DNA of 64,000 bases, from positions 36,913,966-36,977,965 of the forward strand of contig OY970830.1 in NCBI GenBank assembly GCA_963853835.1. Direction: 5' to 3'. The notes under the pieces are model-generated. The model saw only the letters and a program-made list of their open reading frames with translations, searched no databases and was not told where the DNA came from. Shown one piece after another: positions 46,233 to 56,414 of the stretch. This DNA is from Calendula officinalis. Lineage: Eukaryota; Streptophyta; Magnoliopsida; Asterales; Asteraceae. The first letter of the stretch is position 1; each line of letters starts with the position of its first letter. Made by a program: the position numbers and the translations under genes.

Positions 46233-47182
46233 TGAAAATTCAAATACATGTTCTTACCTAATTATTATTTGGAAATCTTATATTAGAAACTACATTCAAA
46301 TTTTTATTTATAATTATTAACAAATCTAGATTAGAGGGAAAAATATTTATTTAAAGAATCACGTACAATTTTTCATGGTTTTTATTTGACTATATATTTA
46401 AGTAGATAAAAGAAAATATCCAGATTTAATTATAAAATTAAAATATCCATCTTTCTCTATCTAATGATTCTCACGCATCTCTGTGCAAAAAGTTACCAAC
46501 AATATATATTTTTGATCCCAATAAATTTACTAAGGGTCTATTTAGATTGACCCAAAGAATATTGGTGAGTGATGATTAGAAGTTACACCGTTTCTTCTTA
46601 TTATTAGTTAAGTTATTATTACGCACTTGCTGACGCCGTATTTAATTCCAGTGTGGCTCTATGGATATACGTTTGTAGCATGCATGGAAAACATTTCAAT
46701 TTCATTTCTAATGTGAATTTTAGTTTTCTTTCAAATATGTGATATTAGACTATCCGACCGTTGCCACATCAGCGTCACACCGATCAGCTCAACCAAAAAC
46801 ATGACACACGACCAAATTCACGTAACAGACGACCAAATTCTTTCTCCTTTAAATTCAACCTCTTCCCCTTTGAAAAGAGGTGACCTACAATGGTCTCCAC
46901 AACGACCAAATCATTTGTGGGATGCGTTGCGAGAGGAGCTGCATAAGGGGGAACAACGCGTCGTGTACTGGGGACAGAGGGCGATCATAGGGGGCGATGC
47001 AACAGCTACGGCCAGTCTTAGCTAGAGATACGAAACTCTTAATTATAGATTTGAAATCCCTAATACTCACTTTCAAGGTTCTAAAAAACGCCAAGCACGG
47101 CGTGGCGGCACCATTAAGCGTTAAGCATGGCGAGCCGTTGCGTTTTTTATGAAGTAGTTTAAGATGAAATTTATTTAATATA

Positions 47183-47265
<83 letters not shown>

Positions 47266-48948
47266 AATGAGCTTTATAAAATGATATATCTATTCATTTA
47301 TATGATGTTCATATTTAAAGTTTACAAACAAATGTTACATCTAAATTTATTTATATTATATATCCTATTATTTTTTCAAAAAAAAAAAAAAAAAACTTCA
47401 AATTTTAGAAGGCAGTTCACAAAAGTTCGCTATAAGACGTGTCTTACGCCGCATTATTGCGTTTTTATCTCACGCCACCCTTACACTGCCGCCATGTACT
47501 GTTTCGTAAAGAAGGAGAGCCGTGACACGTATTTTAGAACCTTGTTCACTCTCTTTCCGCCACATAGCATTTTGCAACAAAATGACGAACCGAATTTAAA
47601 ATCTCCAATTCTCCATCTTTGTTATTGTCCAACTTACTTAGTTACTTGTTTTGAATTTTATTTAAATCAATCAATTTAAACCATTTAGAACCACATATTT
47701 TTAGTATTATTTCGGGGAGTTTAATATATGAGGTGGGCCCAACAGAACACTAGAGCACGATCTGCCGATAGTACACTTTCCCCATTCCGCCGCGTGCCGT
47801 CGTCATCTATTTTATTCCGCCGGCCGTTCGATAATTAAAATTAACCAACTACTTTATTAGAGCAATACCTTTCCACAAATAAATAATTTTTATGTCATGT
47901 TTTGATATCTGTACCTTGCTCTGGATTTATCAAAATTCGTTCTGAAGTTTGTATTTTATACAACCTGATATCCACCTCGGATTTATCTAAATGTCAACGG
48001 AAATAATTACGATAACGAGGACGGCCGTAGCTATTGGCACCACACTTTCCAGTCTTGTTTTTGAAAACGTATAATTTGCCGTCTTGAACTCTTGATGTTT
48101 TGTTATTTACAATTTGCATCCTTGTATTACAAAGTTTTAGTTCAATACACCTTTATCATTTTTTACCTACGAGTAACGTTGTAAGCGAGGTGTGATGAAA
48201 TTGTCATTCGTACAAATTTAATTTGTATTCTGCAGTTTATGTTGTTTTAATTATATAATTAATAAACCTACATAGTCATTAAAAATAATGTGTACTTTTA
48301 TTCTTGTATGTCAGCTTTCATAATATACAGTATTTACAGTATTGGGTGTGGGGATGTTATAGCTCCGTTAAACACCACATAACACCCTTTAACACCGCTA
48401 TACCACACCGCCTTAGGTGTTATAAGATATTAAACTAGAGTTGGTAATATTGATGTGAATGTTAAAATCATGTTAACAAGGTAAAAAGCTTTTTAACACA
48501 ATTTAACGAGGTAACCATATCTTGTACTCTTAGTGTTGTAAGATCCAACAACATCATCATTAAATTGAAGAAGAGAAGAATTCGAACTATCATCTATCCA
48601 AATGCCTTTATGAAAAAAATTATTACATGCTTCCAGTATTTAAAAATTGGAGAGCTTCGGCTACAAATTCGTGCTTAATTTTCATTTTATTTTTTTATGT
48701 TGTAATCCCTTCTTGAGAATACAACATGGCATTCCGTTATAATGGTCTATATTCCAAGTAGGGCTATCGAAAATAACCAAAATCCGTTCTACTCATCCGT
48801 TCCGTTCCGAACTTGGGTAATTCAGGAATCGGGTACGAACATTTGGGTATCAGGTAACCCAAAAGTAGAACATGCCGGGTATAAGTTAATACTATATGTA
48901 GACGGGTATACCTGAATACTTGCATTAATAAAAAAGAGGTTTATTTTA
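46233..48948. other. Gene-free stretch with microsatellite and dispersed repeat
   Basis: An (AT)n run of about 77 bases lies at 47186-47262. The segment 46770-47030 resembles 26085-26370. An AACCAAAATCCG/CATCCGTTCCG patch is near 48785-48830. No supported gene. Confidence 0.45.
47186..47262. repeat. (AT)n microsatellite
   Basis: About 38 uninterrupted AT units; length is likely to vary between individuals and be prone to assembly error. Confidence 0.9.
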
Positions 48949-50262
48949 GAGTAAATTACAGTTTTTGTCCCTGTGGTTTGGCCGATTTTGTGTTTTTGTC
49001 CCTGTGCTTTTTTTTCTGTTTTTTTGTCCCTGAGGTATGCAAAATTCCGTTTTTTGTCCTTCCGTCCATTTTCTGCCGTTAACTAACGAGAAATGCTAAA
49101 AAGGTGAGGGTATTTTGGTCATTTTATATTTTCTTTCTATTTCTAATATTTTCTTTCTCCATCTTCATCTTCTCTAACCATCCAATCTTAGAATCATCCT
49201 CAGACAAAAAACCCACTAAATCAAACCCAAAATCAAAACAAAAACCAACAAAATCAAACCTAAAATCAAAACAAATTCATCTTTGAGATCCACACAAAAT
49301 CTACCCATATAATTTTAGTGATAACGATCTCATGTGGCAAAACAATGATGAATGGCAGAAATATGTGTAAAATTATGTTGTGGTCCATTATCTTTGAATG
49401 GCAGAAATATGTGTAAAATTCAATCAATTTTATTCAAAGAGGAAGGAAGAAAAACAGTGATAACGATCTCATGTGGCAAAACACTTATCCCAAGATCTTA
49501 AAAGTTCTTCAAATCTGAAACCCTAAATTAAATGAGACGGCGGCGGGAGGATCAAACCATCGGTGAAGACCCACCACCGATTTAGGGTCACTTTCCACAC
49601 CTATGCAGAACCACCGTATATGTACAAAAGAAGAGGGGGGAGAGAGAGATCGAGATCTGTACAAAAGAAGAGGGGGGGGGGGGGGGGGAGAGATCGAGAT
49701 CTGTCAAGGAGATCGAGGTGCAGTGGGCGGTAAGAAAAAAACGTATCTACCTTACAGATGAGATCTGAGCACATAGCAAACCCTAAATTCCTCGCCGGAA
49801 ACCCTCGAGTTCTTCCACGTCGGATCTGAGTTCATCATCATCATCATCAACATTTAGCACATAGCAAACCCTAAATTCCAAGTTTCAGATCTGTAAAAAG
49901 AAGAGGGGGAGAGAGAGATCGAGATGCAGTTGAGCAAAAAAAATGAGAGGGGGAGATCGAGATTCAGATCTGTTGAATAAGAAGTGAAATTAGGGTTCTT
50001 GCAAAGGAAGAAGAAGACTATCATTGAAGAAATCAGAGGAGAGAGAGGTACAATTTTTAAAGCACAAGGTACAAGTCACTTGAGGAAAAAGACAGAATTA
50101 CCCTCACGTTTTAAGCACGTGAGGTTACTTAACAGCAAAAAATAGACGGAAGGACAAAAAAACGGAATTTTGCATACCTCAAGGACAAAAAAAAGAAATA
50201 AAAGCACAGGGACAAAAACGCAGAATCGGCCAAACCACAGGGACAAAAACTGTAATTTACTC
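48949..50262. mobile_element. MULE-type element, relative of 21209-23373
   Basis: The ends GAGTAAATTACAGTTTTTG and, reverse-complemented, the same sequence extend as inverted arms for about 170 bp (TGTCCCTGTGGTTTGGCCGA and CTTCCGTC blocks). It has a perfect 9-bp duplication, TTTATTTTA (48940-48948, 50263-50271). The interior includes a G run at about 49672-49688 and repeated GAGATCGAGAT-type motifs, with leader-like GAACCCTAAATTC pieces that may be captured 5' UTR sequence. No transposase. Confidence 0.88.
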
Positions 50263-50386
50263 TTTATTTTATTAAGTTACTTTACATCAGCGAGTGTTTC
50301 TTTCCTCTAATAATTCGATCAAAGTTTTGACATTTTGAAAGACGCTTCACTTCCATCCTCTACGACCACATAACTCTAATACCCTC

Positions 50387-50962
50387 TAATAATATATCAC
50401 CTTTCCGCAACATTGCATGCCCGAAGGCATGCAAGGTGATAAACTCAGGATGACCAAAACGACGACGTTGGAAACGAAGCTCGAGGGCATGGGGAACGTA
50501 AGCGGGTTTCCAGGGTCGCCTGCATGCGCATTAAATGCGAAGCGGCGCCGAAGAACGAAGCGAGGTTCCACCCAACGGGTAATAAGGGTTCGGATGGTCG
50601 TTTTGTCCGGAAGATATTAACAATACACGGACTGAAAGACGAGCCCTCAAGTGTCCCGCCAAAACTCTTCGTCCATAAATAGGAGATCTTCAGGTCGGTA
50701 AGCAACACAAATGATTCGAGTCCCTTACTCCACCATTGTCTTCGCATCTACTTCCTCAACCACTAAATACTAAATAGATCCTTTCACATTCAATACGCTT
50801 CATATTTTACCTCATAAATACCGGTACTGACTTAAGCTTCGGAGTGCCTTCACGAGGAGACCCTCGTGAGGCTTCTGACTTAGGTTTCCTTTCGTGTTTG
50901 ATTCGCAGGTTCTCAGACAGAGCGAAGGACGATTCGTTCTACGGAGATTTTGGGTTTCAACA
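50387..50962 (+). repeat. 5' LTR of the Tat element
   Basis: 576 bp, beginning TAATAATATATCACC and ending GGGTTTCAACA. It differs from the 3' LTR by about 8 substitutions and one 1-base indel (hand count). It begins TA rather than the usual TG. A promoter-like CATAAATAGGAG is near 50675. Confidence 0.92.
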
Positions 50963-50964
50963 TT

Positions 50965-50981
50965 TGGCGCCATCCGTGGGA
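50965..50981 (+). promoter_or_regulatory. Primer-binding site
   Basis: TGGCGCCATCCGTGGGA starts two bases after the 5' LTR; TGG is complementary to the tRNA 3' CCA. The donor tRNA is not identified from memory. Confidence 0.65.
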
Positions 50982-50983
50982 CG

Positions 50984-51439
50984 ATGAACAAAACAATCAT
51001 CGAGTCGACACCAAAAGGAGGGAATCCCCCACCCCCCGTACCACCGGAAGGTGGTCCCACTCCTCCGTTTTCCGCATCGACCATTGTCAATGCAACGGTA
51101 TGCCAACCTCCTTCCGGGCCTGGAAAGGACGACCCCTTAAAAGAAGAAATTGAGGAGTTCAGACTCTTTTGCCGGTTTAGGAAGTTACGAAACGAAGAGA
51201 AGAGCCAGAGAAGGTCCGCGGAGGGGATGAGCGGGGTCGGGAGAACTCTAACTTATTCCAGTGAGGAAACCACCCAGGAGGAATCTACCCAGGAGGAGTC
51301 CACGGAGGACGTTTACAAAGAAAAATCCCCTCCAATCCGAAACTATGGTGTTTGTTCTTCGCAGGCACCTTGGAAGGATCCGCTCGGTATTGGCTGTCCA
51401 GCTTACCACAAAGGAGTGTTGCTAGCTTCGAGGAGCTAG
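50984..51439 (+). pseudogene. Tat element gag, N-terminal piece (broken)
   Basis: The frame starts ATG 50984, three bases after the primer-binding site, with a proline-rich head (NPPPPVPPEGGPTPP) and an acidic Glu/Thr stretch (EETTQEESTQEES). It loses gag homology near 51335-51360. The central gag fold resumes in another frame as TLEGSARYWLSSLP. The N-terminal half of the gag domain is missing, so an out-of-frame internal deletion is the simplest reading. Confidence 0.65.
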
Positions 51440-54400
51440 TAGCTCAGTTCAGTCATAGTTTCATACAACAGAAGAAATATCAACAGCGATCTCAATCAAT
51501 CATGGCCTGTAGACAACGAGAAGGGGAGACAAACAAATCGTATTTCAAAAGGTTCAATGAGAAGAGTAGAAAGATGTCCGTCCGACAAGACTCGCTCATC
51601 ATAGCCGCTTTCACATATGGCCTTCGCGAAGGGGAATTATTGAGAGAGCTGTCTAAGAGAGATTTCATCAAGGCGGACGATATGATTAATGCTGTGAACA
51701 AAGTATTAAAACAAGAAGAAGAGAGTGCGGAAAAATTGCGTTTCGAAGCCCAGGAGAAGAAGGGAGGACACGGCTCCCATTCGTATCGAAGCAACGACCG
51801 CGGAAGACTCACAGGAAAACCATACCAAGCTGGAAGAGGAGCGTATGGGTCAAAAGGAGGCAACAGAAGGTATCGAGGGGAAAGACACAATTCACATAAG
51901 CAAGAGGTATACATAGCAGGAGAGGATAGGAGGACCAACGATGGGAAAACAGCAAGGAAAAAGTACCCGAGGGATCCTAATGCCTACTGTGATTTCCATA
52001 AAATCATGGGTCACACGACGGCCACTTGTGAAAGTTACCGGAGAGAAAGGGAAGCGAAGGGCAAAGAAAAGGCGGACCTACATGTGGCGGAAGTTCCCAA
52101 GGCGGGGGGCGTAGCGTATAATACTGAGATTTTCGCTTTGGAAGAAGAAGGAGTGACGCAACCTCTCCGGGGAAAAAGGAAAGGAGGTTCAGTAGAGTTC
52201 GGAAGACCAGAACCGATTCCGGAGGGATATGTCGGAACAGAACCTTTGGTTATATTCGGAATCATAGCAAAGACCATGGTCCGGAGAGTATACGTTGATA
52301 CGGGGAGCTCTGCAAATATTATATATGATCATTGTTTTGACAAACTACCCTCAGATGTTAAGACCATAATAAAGCCCGCGAGTGCTTCTGTCATCGGGTT
52401 CTCCGGTCAATCGGTGTGGCCGGAAGGAAAGATACATCTTCCCCTAAGGCTCACAGATTGGGAAAAGCAACATGGCAAAACCATATTGGCAGAATTTATC
52501 GTTATAAAGGCTCCTTCGAGGTACAATGCCATCTTGGGAAGAACGGGGATGTGGCAATTACAAGCCGTCCCGTCTACGGTACATGGTCTATTAAAATTCC
52601 CATCAGAAGACGGAGTGGTAACTGTCCGGAGTATGCCTATGCCTCCATTAGAATGTAATAGTGCAACTCACCAAGATAGTTGGACGGAGCAGGAGGAAGC
52701 CCAGGTTATCATTAATCTCGATCACCCGCAGGCGGCGGTGCGAGTTGGTAGAGATTTACAAGCGAACCTCCGGAGGGATTTGGAGTCGTTGCTAAGAAAG
52801 TATCAAAAGGTTTTCGCTTGGGAACCAAAAGATATGAGTGGGGTTTTAAGGGAGGTCACCGAGCATCGGCTCAATGTCAATCCAACCTTTCCAACGGTCA
52901 AACAGACGAAAAGAGGAATGGCGGCGGAACGAAATGAAGTGGTTAACAAGGAGGTAGAGGACCTGGTACGTGCAGGAGTTTTGCGAAGTGCACAATACCC
53001 CGAGTGGATATCAAATCCGGTTCTGGTTAAAAATTCTGACGGAACTATGCGAATGTGTGTTGATTTTAAAGACTTAAATAAAGTCTGCCCGAAAGACAGC
53101 TACCCACTTCCGGAAATCGAGCAAAAAGTGGAGTCTTTAGGAGGATACAGGTGGAAATCCTTCCTCGACGCATACAAAGGATATCACCAGGTGCAAATGG
53201 CGAGGGAAGATGAAGAGAAAACGGCTTTCCATACGGCCAATGGAACATTCTGCTATATCAGAATGCCCTTCGGCTTACGGAACGACGGAGCCACATATCA
53301 ACACCTCGTGGACAAGGCTTTTGATAAACCAATCGGGAGGAACCTGGAAGTATACGTCGACGATATGGTCATAAAGAGCAAGCAAGATGCAGACTTAATA
53401 CAAGACGTAGAGGAGACGCTCCAGAGGTTGTTGCAAATCAATATGAAACTCAACCCCAAAAAATGCTCGTTTGGAGTAAGTGAAGGGAAGTTCCTTGGCC
53501 ACATGGTAACAATCGAGGGAATTCAGGCTAATCCGGAAAAGGTGGAAAGCCTGATGAACATGAATACTCCAAAAACGGTTAAAGATGTTCAGAGCTTGAA
53601 TGGAAAGCTAGCCAGCCTAGGACGCTTTTTGGCCAAATCCGCAGAGAAGTCTGTCCCCTTCTTTAAGGCACTTCACGGATGCACAAAAGGGGGAAAAGTA
53701 GAGTGGACGGAAGAGGCAAACAAAGCTTTCATCAGCTTGAAACAACACTTAAGGACCCTGCCTACGATGGCAAGTCCGGTATACGGAGAGCCCTTGATAA
53801 TGTACCTCTCCACTAAGCGTGAAGCAATCAGTGCGGTACTTATAGCCGAACGGGAGAAGATTCAGATGCCGGTGTATTTCATTAGTAGGGCACTTCAAGG
53901 AGCAGAGTTAAACTATTCAACCATAGAGAAGCTCATTCTGGCGTTAGTATACGCTGTCCGAAGATTAAAAAGGTATTTCCAAGCTCACCCTGTTACCGTA
54001 CAGACAAACCAACCTGTCAAGAGCATTCTCCATCAACCGGAACGATCTGGACGAATGACAAAATGGGCAATCGAACTAGGCGAGTACGACATGGCTTTCA
54101 AACCTAGAGTGAGTATTAAGGGGCATGCCCTTGTGGACTTCTTGGTAGAAATGCCTGATGAAGAAGCAGTTATGAGCATAGAAGAAGAGCTCCGGCCAGG
54201 CAACGGGGACGTTTGGAAGATGCATTCGGATGGAGCTGCAGGAGTAGATGGATGTGGAGCAGGCATCGTAATTTCTGGGCCAAACGAAGAGCGCATAACA
54301 TACGCGCTCCGTTTTCACTTCAAATGCTCCAATAACGAATCAGAATTCGAAGCATTGTTGGCCGGTCTAAACCTAGCAAATAGTCTGGGAATACGAGCTT

Positions 54401-55929
54401 TGGAAGTATACACTGATTCTTTTCTGGTCGTTAACCAGGTGAACGGTGATTACGAAGCAAAAGAAGAACACATGAAAAGGTATTTGGCAAAGGTGAGGGA
54501 GACGCTACGGAAGTTCGAAGCGGTCAAAGTCACTCAAGTACGGAGAACGAGGAATAAGGAAGCCGATGCGCTGAGCAAAATGGCGTCAATGTTGTACTGC
54601 CACCTCACTAAAAAGGTCCTTGTAGAAGTACTCACTAGACGGAGCATAGAGGAGGCAAAGGAAGAGATGGCAGAGATGGATTGTGGAAATAATTGTTGGA
54701 TGACGCCAATTCAACGGTACCTTGAATGCAACGTCCTCCCAGACGATCCTCGAGAAGCCAGGAAAGTAAGGATCAACGCAGGCAAGTACACTGTTAGAGA
54801 AGGAAGACTGTATCGGAAAGGTTACTCCACTCCTTGGTTGAAATGCCTAAATCAGACGGAAGGAGCGGCAGCTATCACTGAGGTACATGAGGGTCTATGT
54901 GGCTCTCATACCGGAGCAAGAGTCCTTACCCAAAAACTGCTCCGTCTAGGGTATTTCTGGCCTAAAGTTTCTAAGGATGTGGAAGAGTATGTCAAGAAGT
55001 GTCCGAACTGTCAGGCCTACTCTAATGTGCCGATTGCAGCACCCGCCAACCTTACAAGTATCCATAGCCCATGGCCATTCTGCCAATGGGGTATCGATAT
55101 AGTGGGCCCGTTCCCAAAAGCTCTGGGAGGCTTAAAATTCCTGGTCGTCGCAGTGGATTATTTTACGAAGTGGGTCGAAGCAGAGCCAATGGTATGCATC
55201 TCAGGAGCGAACATAATCAAATTTGCCTGGAAGCAGATCATATGTCGATTTGGCCTTCCTCATACGATCATTAGTGATAATGGTAAACAGTTTGCTAGCA
55301 ATCTGTTCAAAAGTTGGTGTGAAAGGTCGAGTATTCGACAAAATTTCACTTCGGTGGCCCATCCTCAGGCCAACGGTCAGATGGAGGTCACGAACAGAAC
55401 GATCGTTAAGGGGATAAAGAAGCGTCTGGATAAGTCAAAAGGGAGATGGGTTGATGAGCTGCAGAGCGTGTTATGGTCATACCGAACAACGCAAAGGACC
55501 GCCACGAAGGAAACGCCATACAACCTTACGTACGGTTCTGAAGCAATTATCCCCGTAGAGATGATCATACCTTCTCCACGAATAGAAACCTTCCGTCTGG
55601 AGTGCAGCGAAGAAGCATTAAGACACAATTTAGATATTGTGGATGAAAGAAGGGAGGAGGCCACAACTCGACAGTCCATGTACAAGGCACTAACAGAGTC
55701 ATATTACAACAAAAGGGTTCATCACGTCAGCTGTAAGGTTGGAGATTTGGTGCTTCGGAAGAACGAAGCTAGCCTTCGTCACCCCCTGGGTAAGTTGGCC
55801 CCCAATTGGGAAGGTCCATATCGAGTCAAAGAAGCCCGACGAAATGGCTCGTACGTGTTAGAAACCATTGCAGGATCGCAAATCCCACGAACGTGGAATA
55901 TGAGAAATTTGCGTAAATTTCACTTTTAA
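51352..55929 (+). CDS. Tat element gag-pol polyprotein (C-terminal gag to integrase)
   Basis: This is an uninterrupted 1525-codon frame; the first Met is arbitrary because the true gag start is broken off. Domains in order: retrotransposon gag core (about 5-110), basic linker and CxxHxxxxHxxxxC knuckle (213-226), aspartic protease (VDTGSS, 315-320), reverse transcriptase (D606 in FLDAYKGYHQV; YVDD 668-671), a first RNase H with degenerate active site (about 815-930), a plant-type second RNase H (D960 in HSDGAAG, E1000, D1022, D1072), and integrase with HHCC finger (H1179, H1186, C1217, C1220) and catalytic D1249, D1309, E1345. Two RNase H domains in tandem are characteristic of the Tat lineage. 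The products copy element RNA into DNA and insert it. All catalytic motifs of pol look intact. Confidence 0.93.
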   Translation: MFFAGTLEGSARYWLSSLPQRSVASFEELVAQFSHSFIQQKKYQQRSQSIMACRQREGETNKSYFKRFNEKSRKMSVRQDSLIIAAFTYGLREGELLRELSKRDFIKADDMINAVNKVLKQEEESAEKLRFEAQEKKGGHGSHSYRSNDRGRLTGKPYQAGRGAYGSKGGNRRYRGERHNSHKQEVYIAGEDRRTNDGKTARKKYPRDPNAYCDFHKIMGHTTATCESYRREREAKGKEKADLHVAEVPKAGGVAYNTEIFALEEEGVTQPLRGKRKGGSVEFGRPEPIPEGYVGTEPLVIFGIIAKTMVRRVYVDTGSSANIIYDHCFDKLPSDVKTIIKPASASVIGFSGQSVWPEGKIHLPLRLTDWEKQHGKTILAEFIVIKAPSRYNAILGRTGMWQLQAVPSTVHGLLKFPSEDGVVTVRSMPMPPLECNSATHQDSWTEQEEAQVIINLDHPQAAVRVGRDLQANLRRDLESLLRKYQKVFAWEPKDMSGVLREVTEHRLNVNPTFPTVKQTKRGMAAERNEVVNKEVEDLVRAGVLRSAQYPEWISNPVLVKNSDGTMRMCVDFKDLNKVCPKDSYPLPEIEQKVESLGGYRWKSFLDAYKGYHQVQMAREDEEKTAFHTANGTFCYIRMPFGLRNDGATYQHLVDKAFDKPIGRNLEVYVDDMVIKSKQDADLIQDVEETLQRLLQINMKLNPKKCSFGVSEGKFLGHMVTIEGIQANPEKVESLMNMNTPKTVKDVQSLNGKLASLGRFLAKSAEKSVPFFKALHGCTKGGKVEWTEEANKAFISLKQHLRTLPTMASPVYGEPLIMYLSTKREAISAVLIAEREKIQMPVYFISRALQGAELNYSTIEKLILALVYAVRRLKRYFQAHPVTVQTNQPVKSILHQPERSGRMTKWAIELGEYDMAFKPRVSIKGHALVDFLVEMPDEEAVMSIEEELRPGNGDVWKMHSDGAAGVDGCGAGIVISGPNEERITYALRFHFKCSNNESEFEALLAGLNLANSLGIRALEVYTDSFLVVNQVNGDYEAKEEHMKRYLAKVRETLRKFEAVKVTQVRRTRNKEADALSKMASMLYCHLTKKVLVEVLTRRSIEEAKEEMAEMDCGNNCWMTPIQRYLECNVLPDDPREARKVRINAGKYTVREGRLYRKGYSTPWLKCLNQTEGAAAITEVHEGLCGSHTGARVLTQKLLRLGYFWPKVSKDVEEYVKKCPNCQAYSNVPIAAPANLTSIHSPWPFCQWGIDIVGPFPKALGGLKFLVVAVDYFTKWVEAEPMVCISGANIIKFAWKQIICRFGLPHTIISDNGKQFASNLFKSWCERSSIRQNFTSVAHPQANGQMEVTNRTIVKGIKKRLDKSKGRWVDELQSVLWSYRTTQRTATKETPYNLTYGSEAIIPVEMIIPSPRIETFRLECSEEALRHNLDIVDERREEATTRQSMYKALTESYYNKRVHHVSCKVGDLVLRKNEASLRHPLGKLAPNWEGPYRVKEARRNGSYVLETIAGSQIPRTWNMRNLRKFHF

Positions 55930-56414
55930 TGTCCGTCGTAGTAATCGAGTTATAGGCTTATGAATTTTGTTTGTATCTGGGAATCGTCCCCAAGAACCAT
56001 ATGTCTGACAACTCAGGTAATAATATTGACCTTTCGAGAAAGGTTTCGTAAAAGAATGATGCAATTTTCTTTTTATTATTTCATATTTTTTATCTTACGA
56101 CTAAGAAAGAATAGAAATTAAGCAACGAATAAACAAAAACGCTCATAGCTATGGGTAGGATTGTGCGAACCGAAAGGTTGTCACGACCCTGCAACCGGAC
56201 GAAAACCGGATTGACGAACGAAACCAACCAAAATTTGTCCTTTTCAACTATGTGGGGGACGCCCTACTGAGTAAGAAAATACGAAGTAACAACATTTCAC
56301 GCAAACAAATGTAAAAATAAAAGAAACCCATTACAAACATCGCATTCAAAATAAAAGCATTCTGTTACAAAATAAGGGAGCACACTCCCATTACAAACGA
56401 AACAACCCTAACAT
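55930..56414. other. Spacer between pol and the antisense gene
   Basis: Non-coding and AT-richer than pol. It lies between two convergent stop codons and would hold both 3' ends. Confidence 0.5.

Noticed and set aside
49672..49688. G run as a possible functional G-quadruplex
   Set aside because: A homopolymer inside a MULE-type element, easily explained by slippage; no paired tracts suggest function.
50894..50983. Upstream extension of the gag frame into the 5' LTR
   Set aside because: The extension lies in the LTR and across the primer-binding site; the ATG at 50984 is the sensible start.
51352..51439. Programmed frameshift between gag pieces
   Set aside because: The central gag sequence is missing as well as out of frame, so a deletion explains it better than a slippage signal; none was seen.
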